Shown here one piece after another: positions 1 to 5,417 of a DNA stretch of 6,538 nt. How positions within the stretch are numbered: the stretch's first letter is position 1; every line of letters starts with the position of its first letter. Source of the DNA: Deltaproteobacteria bacterium. Its GTDB lineage: Bacteria; Myxococcota_A; UBA9160; SZUA-336. Where the stretch lies: positions 1-6,538 of the forward strand of contig DAOUZG010000110.1 of NCBI GenBank assembly GCA_030665705.1. Reading direction: 5' to 3'. Under the pieces are notes generated by a model, which did no database searches, was not told the origin of the DNA, and saw only the letters and a program-made list of their open reading frames with translations. Position numbers and translations under genes: made by a program.

Positions 1-242
1 ACCAGACAGAAATACATCTCCTCGACAACCGTCCGATCCAGCTTCAGCCGTTGCTCTGCAAACCCCCGCATGAGGTAGATACGGCCCCGGGGCGAGCTCG
101 TCTCGCGTCCCGTCTCCCGGTACGTCGGACAACTCGGGAGACAGAGACCGCAATGTACACAGTCCAGCGTTGCCTCGTAATCGAGGTGGCGGAGCTTCCT
201 CACGGCCGTTTCCGGGAGCTTTTGCGGCGCCGTCGCGGTCAC
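1..242 (-). CDS. glcF: Glycolate oxidase iron-sulfur subunit GlcF, N-terminal part (runs off the window)
   Basis: GlcF is the iron-sulfur subunit of glycolate (2-hydroxyacid) oxidase and carries electrons from the flavin subunits GlcD/GlcE toward the membrane quinone pool. The 80 visible codons contain a ferredoxin-type 4Fe-4S motif, [12 protein letters not shown], with cysteines at residues 28, 31, 34 and 38. PTYRETG and [11 protein letters not shown] follow, the conserved GlcF/heterodisulfide-reductase-like context. The last visible residues, MYFCL, look like the start of the second cysteine cluster. I chose the GTG at 242 because an in-frame TAG at 249-251 stops anything longer. The GTG at 203 (residue 14) is the alternative and would still keep the whole Fe-S motif. 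No good Shine-Dalgarno stands before either start. The gene follows glcE after 169 bp, nearly all of it a palindromic element, whereas the other glc junctions are 1-4 bp. Identity is well supported by motif plus neighbours; a related lactate or other hydroxyacid oxidase Fe-S subunit is possible. Confidence 0.88.
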   Translation of the reverse strand, partial: MTATAPQKLPETAVRKLRHLDYEATLDCVHCGLCLPSCPTYRETGRETSSPRGRIYLMRGFAEQRLKLDRTVVEEMYFCL

Positions 243-252
243 GGCGTTCTAG

Positions 253-270
253 AACCCAACACAGAAACCC
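253..270 (+). repeat. Terminal inverted repeat, glcF-side end of the element
   Basis: This 18-bp end pairs with 394-411 in inverted orientation, with 15 of 18 positions identical (differences at positions 7, 9 and 14). It starts directly after the CTAG at 249-252. Confidence 0.75.
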
Positions 271-278
271 CGGACCGA

Positions 279-294
279 GCCAGGCAACCCTGGC
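279..294. repeat. Internal hairpin in the glcF-side arm
   Basis: GCCAGG and CCTGGC form a perfect 6-bp stem around a CAAC loop. The same core, with a different loop, sits at the mirror position 368-385 in the other arm. Each arm is thus itself palindromic, as seen in some REP/BIME-like units and MITEs. Confidence 0.7.
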
Positions 295-367
295 GGGCCG
301 AGCTCAAGGCGTCGCGAGCGAGGCATATCCCTCGTTATTCCGAGCGAGCGCAACGCAGAGATCGACC

Positions 368-385
368 CGCCAGGGCCGCCTGGCG
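368..385. repeat. Internal hairpin in the glcE-side arm
   Basis: CGCCAGG and CCTGGCG form a perfect 7-bp stem around a GCCG loop. It is the mirror partner of the hairpin at 279-294. No T-tract follows on the minus strand, so it does not look like a classical intrinsic terminator. Confidence 0.7.
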
Positions 386-393
386 ACGGGAGC

Positions 394-411
394 GGGTCTC
401 TGAGATGGGTT
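394..411 (-). repeat. Terminal inverted repeat, glcE-side end of the element
   Basis: Read on the minus strand this is AACCCATCTCAGAGACCC, the partner of 253-270. It lies next to the CTAG at 412-415, which includes the TAG stop codon of glcE. Confidence 0.75.
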
Positions 412-1608
412 CTAGACCCTCCCAACGAGCCGTCCCGGCGCGAGTACGCGATTCGGATCGAAGCGGGTCTTGAGCGCACGCATCAAGGGCGTCGTGTCCG
501 GTGCCGGTCCGAACACGTCGATGCGTCCCTTCAGAGGAGGCGAGGCGTGCTCCACGAACACGGCGGTGCCGGAGGCGCGAGCCGCGCCAACCGCATCGGG
601 CACCGCCTCCTCGACTAGATCCCCGAAGACCAGACCGACCAGCGGGAGGGCCACGGCCGGTTTGCCCCCGATCCCCTCCAGCCAACGCCACAGGGTCTCC
701 GTATCGCTCGGGCGCCCCAGGACCCGGAGCCGCGCGCACCCATCGGGAGGCACCGAAGCCAGGATCTCGTCGATCTCCTCCCAGACACGGGCCTCGGCGA
801 TCTCCCCCTCGAACCGTGCCGCCCGCGCGCGCACGCCGGCCTCCGACCCCTCGAGGACCCAAGCGAGGAACCCATCCCCGTCGCGAAAGCGAACCGCGGC
901 TCCGGCCGGCTCGACGCGGGACTCCCCGAGCTCCCCCGCGAGGCGGAAGGCCTCGTCCGTCGATGATACGCGCCGTGTCAGGATGGAACGCTGCTCGGGA
1001 ATCGGCCGGAGGCGGAGGGTGACGTCCGTGATCACCCCCAACGTACCGTACGCACCGCAGTGTAGCCGTACCAGATCGTAGCCCGTAACGTTCTTGACCA
1101 CGCGACCTCCGGCCCGCGCCAGCGATCCGCACGGGAGCGCGACCTGGAGGCCGAGCAGCTCATCCCGCAGGCGACGGTCCCGGTTGATCGTTGCACCGAA
1201 CGCGTCGGCCGCCACGCTCCCCCCGACCGTAGCCCGCTCATGCGGACCGTCGAGAAGCGTGCACTTGCCCAACGCGCTCGCCCCCTCCCGGAGGCGCGCG
1301 AGCGAAATGCCCACCCCCGCTGTGGCGAAGCCCTCGGCCGCGTCTAGCTCGAAGGGATGGTCGAGACGGGAGAGGGAGAGCCGCACCAGCGTGGAGGCAT
1401 CGGGCGTGTTGCCCCAGGCGAGCTTAGAGCCACCGCCGCACGCGAGCAGCGCCTGTCCCTCCTCCGTGGCGACCCGTAGGCAGGCGGCGACCTCCTCCGA
1501 TGTGCCCGGGCGCACCTCGCCGATGATCGGTACACCGTCCAGTCGCTCTTCGTCGACGGTTCGGACGTACTCCGCGCCCAGGACCCGCTCGAACACAGCC
1601 AGGGACAT
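412..1608 (-). CDS. glcE: Glycolate oxidase FAD-binding subunit GlcE
   Basis: GlcE is the second flavin-type subunit of the glycolate oxidase complex (GlcDEF), which oxidises glycolate to glyoxylate at the membrane. The 398-residue product is a little longer than E. coli GlcE (about 350). It shows a FAD_binding_4 (PCMH-type) domain: the loop ACGGGSKLAWG at 57-67, TVGGSVAADAFG at 127-138, and the conserved stretch 167-200 containing KNVTGYDLVRL and GAYGTLGVITDVTLRL. The C-terminus FDPNRVLAPGRL (383-394) is the usual FAD-linked oxidase ending, so the protein looks complete. The ATG at 1608 overlaps the glcD stop (TGATG), which favours this start and suggests translational coupling. The stop codon lies in the CTAG that borders the palindromic element, leaving only GRV after the last conserved residues RLV. 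The nearby glcD and glcF motifs make GlcE more likely than an unrelated FAD oxidase. Confidence 0.92.
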   Translation of the reverse strand: MSLAVFERVLGAEYVRTVDEERLDGVPIIGEVRPGTSEEVAACLRVATEEGQALLACGGGSKLAWGNTPDASTLVRLSLSRLDHPFELDAAEGFATAGVGISLARLREGASALGKCTLLDGPHERATVGGSVAADAFGATINRDRRLRDELLGLQVALPCGSLARAGGRVVKNVTGYDLVRLHCGAYGTLGVITDVTLRLRPIPEQRSILTRRVSSTDEAFRLAGELGESRVEPAGAAVRFRDGDGFLAWVLEGSEAGVRARAARFEGEIAEARVWEEIDEILASVPPDGCARLRVLGRPSDTETLWRWLEGIGGKPAVALPLVGLVFGDLVEEAVPDAVGAARASGTAVFVEHASPPLKGRIDVFGPAPDTTPLMRALKTRFDPNRVLAPGRLVGRV

Positions 1609-3065
1609 CAGAACCGAACGACCGCGGCACCGCGGTGGCGTGGGTTGCTCTCGGTGCAGGCTCTGGGGCTCGGAATCGCCTTGCCGGGGTTGCAGCGATC
1701 CTCGGGATCAAACGTGTCGTGGACCCAGCGCATCGGCTCCAGGTCCTCCTCACCGAAGAGGAGCCTCATGTAGTCCCGCTTCTCGAGGCCGATTCCGTGT
1801 TCGCCCGAAAGCACGCCTCCCGCCTCGATGCAGATACGAAGGATTTCCTCGCCGAGCCGACGCACCCGAGAGAGCATCTCCGGATCGCGCTGATCGAAGC
1901 TGAGATTGGGATGCAGGTTTCCGTCGCCCGCGTGGAAGACGTTCGCAACACGCAGGCCATATCCTTCAGCGACGCGGGTGATGCGGTCGACGACCTCCGG
2001 GAGCCGGGTCCGCGGTACGACCGCGTCGTGCACGTAGAGGTCGGGCGCGAGGCGGCCCATCGCACCGAACGCCCCCTTTCGCCCCCGCCAGAACGCCTGC
2101 CGCTCTTCCGCGTCCCGCGCGCGACGGACCTCGATTGCCGAGTGCGCCCGGCAGATGCGCTCGACCGCGACGCACTCGTCCTCCACCGCCTCCGGCGTCC
2201 CGTCCAGCTCGATGAGGAGCACGGCCTTGGCGTCGCGCGGATAGCCGGCGGCGTAGACGGACGCCTCGACGGCGGCGATGGTGCGATCATCCATCATCTC
2301 GAGTGCGGCCGGAACGATCCCCTCGGCGATGATGGCAGAGACCGCCTCGCACGCCGGCACGAGGGCCGGGAAGCTCGCGAGCACCGCCTCGATCCTCTCG
2401 GGGATCGGGACCAGACGGACGGTTGCGGCCGTTACGATTCCGAGCGTCCCCTCCGAGCCTACGAAGACCCCGCGCAGGTCGTAGCCGAGGTGGTGTCCGT
2501 CCCCGCGCCCCAGGTGAACCACCGAACCCTCGGGAAGCACGATCTCCAATGCGAGAACGTGGGGACTCGTGGTGCCGTACTTGAGCGTGTGAGGGCCCCC
2601 GCTGTTCTCCGCAACGTTCCCTCCGATCGTGCAGGCGGACTCGCTCGAGGGATCCGGCGCGTAGTGCAACCCGAGGGGCGCTACGAACTCCGAGAGGTGC
2701 GCGTTAATCACGCCGGGCTGCACGGTGGCGCAGCGGTTCGTCGCGTCCACCTCGAGGATGCGGGTCATCCGCGAGCACTCGACGATCACACACCCCTCTA
2801 CCGGGGTGGCGCCTCCCGAAAGGCCCGTACCCGCGCCCCGCGGCACGAACGGAAGCTCGTACTCGTTGCACAGTCTGACGACCGCGGAGACCTCGTCGGT
2901 GGTTTCGGGGAAAACAACCGCGCAGGGGCGACCCCGGAGAAGCGTCAGCGCGTCGGACTCGTAGACGAAAAGGTCGCTCGGCCGGTGAAGCACCCTCGTC
3001 TCCCCGAAAGTGGAGCGCAGGTGCTTCAGAAACCGGGTCGAGCGGGGAGCACCCGAGCGGGCCAC
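1608..3065 (-). CDS. glcD: Glycolate oxidase catalytic FAD subunit GlcD
   Basis: GlcD is the FAD-linked catalytic subunit that oxidises glycolate, and in relatives D-lactate or other 2-hydroxyacids. At 485 residues it is close to E. coli GlcD (499). An N-terminal FAD-binding domain carries PRGAGTGLSGGATP (75-88), CTIGGNVAENSGGPH (145-159) and GSEGTLGI (203-210). The C-terminal FAD-oxidase domain carries VFHAGDGNLHPNL (376-388), whose histidines are typical of this family, SGEHGIGLEKR (420-430) and FDPEDRCNPGK (452-462). The start is GTG at 3065, four bases after the stop of the TPR/metallopeptidase gene; no clear Shine-Dalgarno is visible, so coupling with the upstream gene is likely. The next methionine is at residue 100, inside the FAD domain, so it is not a credible start. 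The substrate cannot be read from sequence, but the D-E-F gene order argues for glycolate. Confidence 0.93.
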   Translation of the reverse strand: MARSGAPRSTRFLKHLRSTFGETRVLHRPSDLFVYESDALTLLRGRPCAVVFPETTDEVSAVVRLCNEYELPFVPRGAGTGLSGGATPVEGCVIVECSRMTRILEVDATNRCATVQPGVINAHLSEFVAPLGLHYAPDPSSESACTIGGNVAENSGGPHTLKYGTTSPHVLALEIVLPEGSVVHLGRGDGHHLGYDLRGVFVGSEGTLGIVTAATVRLVPIPERIEAVLASFPALVPACEAVSAIIAEGIVPAALEMMDDRTIAAVEASVYAAGYPRDAKAVLLIELDGTPEAVEDECVAVERICRAHSAIEVRRARDAEERQAFWRGRKGAFGAMGRLAPDLYVHDAVVPRTRLPEVVDRITRVAEGYGLRVANVFHAGDGNLHPNLSFDQRDPEMLSRVRRLGEEILRICIEAGGVLSGEHGIGLEKRDYMRLLFGEEDLEPMRWVHDTFDPEDRCNPGKAIPSPRACTESNPRHRGAAVVRF

Positions 3066-3069
3066 CGGC

Positions 3070-4107
3070 TCAGGCCAGACCGAGCTTGTCGATCTCGTCC
3101 TCGTCCAGCCCGAGGTAGTGGCCGATTTCGTGTCTCACGGTGATCTGGATCTGCCGGATGAGGTCGGCTCGGCTCTGCGCCACCTTCTCGAGGTTTCGCT
3201 TGTAGAGGAAGATCCGGTCGGGACCCGGCTTCGGGCTGGTCCCCCACGTCGGGCTCGCGCCCGGCTCCGTGGCAGGCGTCCCGTCGAACAGCCCCAAAAT
3301 CTGCGGTGAGACGTTCTCCGAGCACACGAGATCCCGTCCGGGCAGCTCCTCCATCAGGACCGAGCAGTGGGCGACATACTGCCTGACGTCCGGAGGCAAG
3401 GAGCTCAGCGCCTCCTCGGCCACCCGCTCGAACTCGTCCGACTGGATCCGGACCGGGGCGGGGTACTGATCGGGAGCGATCTCGGCCGCCTGGGCGAACA
3501 GCTCCTCGGCCCGGTCGCCGTCCCCGAGGAACTCGAAAACCAGGGCCAGGTGGTAGAGCGTGTGCGCCCCCTCCGGTTCCAGCGCCAGCGCCTGCTCGAG
3601 GCCCCGTCGGGCCTCTTCGAAGCGCCCGAACTCGAACAGGATCTGCCCCTCGAAGCTGCGGTAGACGGGGACGTCGCTGTGGGTCTGGATCGCCCGCCGG
3701 AGCAGGAAGAGCGCCCCGTCGAGGTCCTCCATGTAGAAATAGGCTTTGGCCTTGAGGTAGTAGACCTCCGCCTCGACCCCTCGGTCCAGGGGCGTCGCGA
3801 GGAGCGCGTCGGCCAGCTCAACGGCCTCCTCGAGCTCCTGAAACTCCTCAATCAGGATTTCGACGCGATTCAGGTAGGCCGCATAGAGCTGGGGGTCCGC
3901 CTCCACGGCCGTGCAGAATTCCTGGAGCGCCTCTTCGAACCGGCCGTGGTCCCAGAGCAGCTCGCCACGACTGTTGTGCGCCTCCGCGCCTCCTGGGTTC
4001 GCCCGGAGAGCCTCCTCCAGCCAGGCTAGGGCCTCCTCGAGCCTTCCCCCGGAGGAGGCCTGCATGGCCTGATCCAGGCAGTCCCAGTAGCGGTCCTGAT
4101 CCAGCAT
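3070..4107 (-). CDS. TPR protein with C-terminal minimal zincin (metallopeptidase) domain
   Basis: The first two-thirds (about residues 7-213) read as five to six tetratricopeptide repeats spaced by 34 residues, for example 41-73, 111-144, 146-179 and 180-213, with the usual G-R-F-E-E-A and A-L-x-x-x-P pattern. The last 125 residues match the small 'possible zinc metallopeptidase' (Zincin_1) family: FERVAEEALSSLPPDVR, LLGLFDGT-like spacing (LGLFDGTP at 271-278), IFLYKRNLEKVA at 299-310, and HEIGHYLGLDEDEID at 326-340. H326, E327 and H330 form the HExxH zinc site; an acidic residue after G333 (D335 or E336) may be the third ligand. There is no signal peptide or membrane segment, so it is probably cytoplasmic. 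The ATG at 4107 has a GGAAAGG at 4113-4119. It sits 4 bp upstream of glcD and may be co-transcribed, but the substrate and any link to glycolate metabolism are unknown. Confidence 0.88.
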   Translation of the reverse strand: MLDQDRYWDCLDQAMQASSGGRLEEALAWLEEALRANPGGAEAHNSRGELLWDHGRFEEALQEFCTAVEADPQLYAAYLNRVEILIEEFQELEEAVELADALLATPLDRGVEAEVYYLKAKAYFYMEDLDGALFLLRRAIQTHSDVPVYRSFEGQILFEFGRFEEARRGLEQALALEPEGAHTLYHLALVFEFLGDGDRAEELFAQAAEIAPDQYPAPVRIQSDEFERVAEEALSSLPPDVRQYVAHCSVLMEELPGRDLVCSENVSPQILGLFDGTPATEPGASPTWGTSPKPGPDRIFLYKRNLEKVAQSRADLIRQIQITVRHEIGHYLGLDEDEIDKLGLA

Positions 4108-4206
4108 CGCGCCCTTTCCACCCCCCGAACCGGCTTGATTCTAGCAAACCGGCCCCTGCCCAGGCCGTGTCGGTGTCCGACGATCCATGGGTATAACATA
4201 TTGAAA
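4108..4206. other. Intergenic gap with AT-rich edge; possible boundary of transcription units
   Basis: This gap separates the RNase HI stop from the TPR/zincin start. Its edge at about 4190-4206, continuing into the last codons of the RNase HI gene, is clearly AT-rich compared with the rest of the window (minus strand contains AATATGTTATACC). That could hold a promoter for the zincin-glcDEF genes, but I could not pair a good -10 with a -35. A short hairpin GTCGG/CCGAC (4169-4181) is present without a T-tract, so it is not a convincing terminator. Confidence 0.3.
4113..4119 (-). promoter_or_regulatory. Ribosome-binding site of the TPR/zincin gene
   Basis: GGAAAGG on the minus strand ends five bases before the ATG at 4107 and supports that start codon. 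It is one of the few clear Shine-Dalgarno-like sequences in the window. Confidence 0.6.
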
Positions 4207-4677
4207 TTATTCTGGATTATTGCTCGTGCTCTCGCCGAGACCCTCGTCGGAAGGCGATTTTTCGGCGTCGATCGCACGGTTGGCCAGTCGATCCGCGTCG
4301 GGGTTTTCTTCGCGTCGAACGTGGACGTAATCGACGCGGTCGAACGCCTCCTCGAGTGACCGGGCGCGGGAGTGAAGCTCGCGCAGAGCGGGGTTGCGAA
4401 CGCGGTACTCACCCCGCATCTGCCGGATAACCAGCTCCGAGTCGGAGCGGAGTTCCACCTTGCCGGCGCCGAGCCTCGCGGCCTCCTCCAGCCCCAGAAG
4501 AAGCGCCCGGTACTCGGCGACGTTGTTGGTCGCCTCACCAAGGTAGCGGGCGCGCTCCGTGAGCAGCCTCCCCGACGGTGTCCGGATGCAGGCGCCAGCC
4601 CCAGCAGGCCCCGGGTTGCCGCGCGCCGCCCCGTCCGTGTACACGACGACTTTCCGGGCGCGCACCGCGGGGGGCAT
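4207..4677 (-). CDS. Ribonuclease HI family protein
   Basis: RNase HI cleaves the RNA strand of RNA-DNA hybrids such as primers and R-loops. The 156-residue product has the family core: VVYTDGAARGNPGPAGAG (11-28) with D15, the NNVAEYRALL helix (51-60) with E55, LRSDSELVIRQ (76-86) with D79, and NPDADRLAN (125-133) with D129. These four acidic residues correspond to the metal-binding DEDD site. It resembles the short 'RNase HI family' branch (YpdQ/archaeal-like), which lacks the basic protrusion of E. coli RnhA, so I give no rnhA symbol. The ATG at 4677 is chosen because it overlaps the stop of the zinc-ribbon gene (TGATG) and is preceded by GGAG and AAAGGGGG; a longer reading to 4779 would extend 34 codons into the neighbour and has no family residues. 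The C-terminal tail (about 140-156) is Ser/Glu/Asn-rich and looks non-catalytic. Confidence 0.92.
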   Translation of the reverse strand: MPPAVRARKVVVYTDGAARGNPGPAGAGACIRTPSGRLLTERARYLGEATNNVAEYRALLLGLEEAARLGAGKVELRSDSELVIRQMRGEYRVRNPALRELHSRARSLEEAFDRVDYVHVRREENPDADRLANRAIDAEKSPSDEGLGESTSNNPE

Positions 4678-5378
4678 CACCCCCTTTCTCCGACGAGGAG
4701 CCGCTGACAGCTGGGGCAGGTGTGGACCTCGCCGGCAATCACGCGGTTCACCCTCTCGTAGGGAACGTCGCGGTAGCACACGGCGCAGGTCCGTCCGTTG
4801 ATGTGCGCGATTCCCCTGCCGAGGACGCGCACGATGCGCCGGTAGTGGACCTGGATCTCCGAATCCAGACGCCCGACCCAGCCCTCCCGCTCCACTTCCC
4901 TCTCCTTGATCTCGTTGCGGACCTGGTCGAGGCGCTCGCGAAGACCCTTCGCACGGTCCTGGAGGTCCTGCTCGAACCCTGCCTGCTCCGCCTCCATGCG
5001 GGTCACCCGTCCACTACGCTCGTCGATTTCCTCCATCGCAACGAGGATCCCTTCCTCGAGCTCGGAGATCCGCTGCGTCACAGCGTCAATCTCGTGGAGC
5101 AGCGCGGTGTATTCCGCGTTCGTTTTGACCTGCGCGGTCTGCGAGCGGTACCGATCACGGCGCACCTCGCAGTCCTGAAGCTCCGACTCCTGGTCTCGAC
5201 GTGTGCGCTCGAACTCGGCGACGGCCTCGCGCTCCGCCTCGAGCCTGGCCCGCGCCTCCTCCACCTGCCGCTCGGTCGCTTCGATGGCGCGCGGGAGCTC
5301 CTCCTGGTCGCGTCCCAGCCTCGCCAGGTGCTCCTCGCACAACGCGAGAGCGTCGAGAACCTCCACCCAGTCGGCCAT
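4677..5378 (-). CDS. Coiled-coil protein with C-terminal C4-type zinc ribbon
   Basis: The protein begins with a long, charged, heptad-rich coiled coil (about residues 10-170, rich in E, R, A and L) and ends with a zinc ribbon. Counting from the ATG at 5378 it has 233 residues. The ribbon has two cysteine pairs, CAVC (198-201) and CPSC (221-224), followed by QRLL. The segment VKTNAEYTALLHEI (about 85-98) is a hallmark of the zf-RING_7/DUF164 family, which includes Helicobacter HP0958 (FlgZ, a flagellar and RpoN-linked chaperone) and chlamydial CdsZ. In this genome the function is not known; nucleic-acid binding or a chaperone role are family-based guesses. A TTG at 5387 would add MPP in front of the ATG; I prefer the ATG, although neither has a good ribosome-binding site. 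The stop overlaps the RNase HI start, and the pair is probably co-translated. Confidence 0.87.
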   Translation of the reverse strand: MADWVEVLDALALCEEHLARLGRDQEELPRAIEATERQVEEARARLEAEREAVAEFERTRRDQESELQDCEVRRDRYRSQTAQVKTNAEYTALLHEIDAVTQRISELEEGILVAMEEIDERSGRVTRMEAEQAGFEQDLQDRAKGLRERLDQVRNEIKEREVEREGWVGRLDSEIQVHYRRIVRVLGRGIAHINGRTCAVCYRDVPYERVNRVIAGEVHTCPSCQRLLVGERG

Positions 5379-5417
5379 CGGTGGCAAGGTTTCACGCGCG
5401 TGCCCTCTGGGTCAAGG

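Larger units (their letters stand above)
249..415. mobile_element. MITE-like palindromic element between glcE and glcF, with flanking CTAG repeats
   Basis: Seen directly: the sequence between two CTAG tetramers (249-252 and 412-415) is one long imperfect inverted repeat. Its arms, 253-316 and 349-411, match at about 47 of 66 columns in a hand alignment, around a 32-bp spacer (317-348). The outer 18 bp are AACCCAACACAGAAACCC on one side and AACCCATCTCAGAGACCC on the other, 15 of 18 identical. Each arm carries its own small hairpin built on GCCAGG/CCTGGC. It has no coding potential that I can support. Known: non-autonomous transposon derivatives (MITEs) show terminal inverted repeats, small size and short target duplications. 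A CTAG duplication would fit IS5-type YTAR targets, and a TA duplication would fit IS630/Tc1-type elements. Inferred: a MITE or REP-type element inserted in the operon. The CTAG on the glcE side supplies the glcE stop codon. A direct repeat GTTCTAGA (246-253 and 409-416) means the exact duplication length is uncertain. Confidence 0.7.

Noticed and set aside
51..473. 140-codon plus-strand frame across glcF start and the element
   Set aside because: It is Arg-rich without motifs and runs opposite to the GlcF Fe-S motif and through the palindrome.
335..1132. 265-codon minus-strand frame overlapping glcE
   Set aside because: It is a shifted-frame shadow of glcE, Gly/Arg-rich and without domain signature.
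1635..3143. 502-codon open frame on the plus strand
   Set aside because: It lies antisense across glcD, whose protein carries clear conserved family motifs. The open antisense frame has no recognisable domain and is a usual effect of high-GC codon use.
3367..4029. 220-codon plus-strand frame, rich in Leu, Glu and Val
   Set aside because: It is the antisense of the TPR repeats; its apparent regularity mirrors the repeats on the other strand.
4169..4181. Hairpin GTCGG-TGT-CCGAC as terminator of the RNase HI operon
   Set aside because: The stem is only 5 bp and no T-tract follows on the minus strand.
5379..5417. TTGACC on the minus strand as a -35 box for the zinc-ribbon gene
   Set aside because: No acceptable -10 hexamer is found at the right distance; the short gap suits read-through from the phosphotransferase gene.
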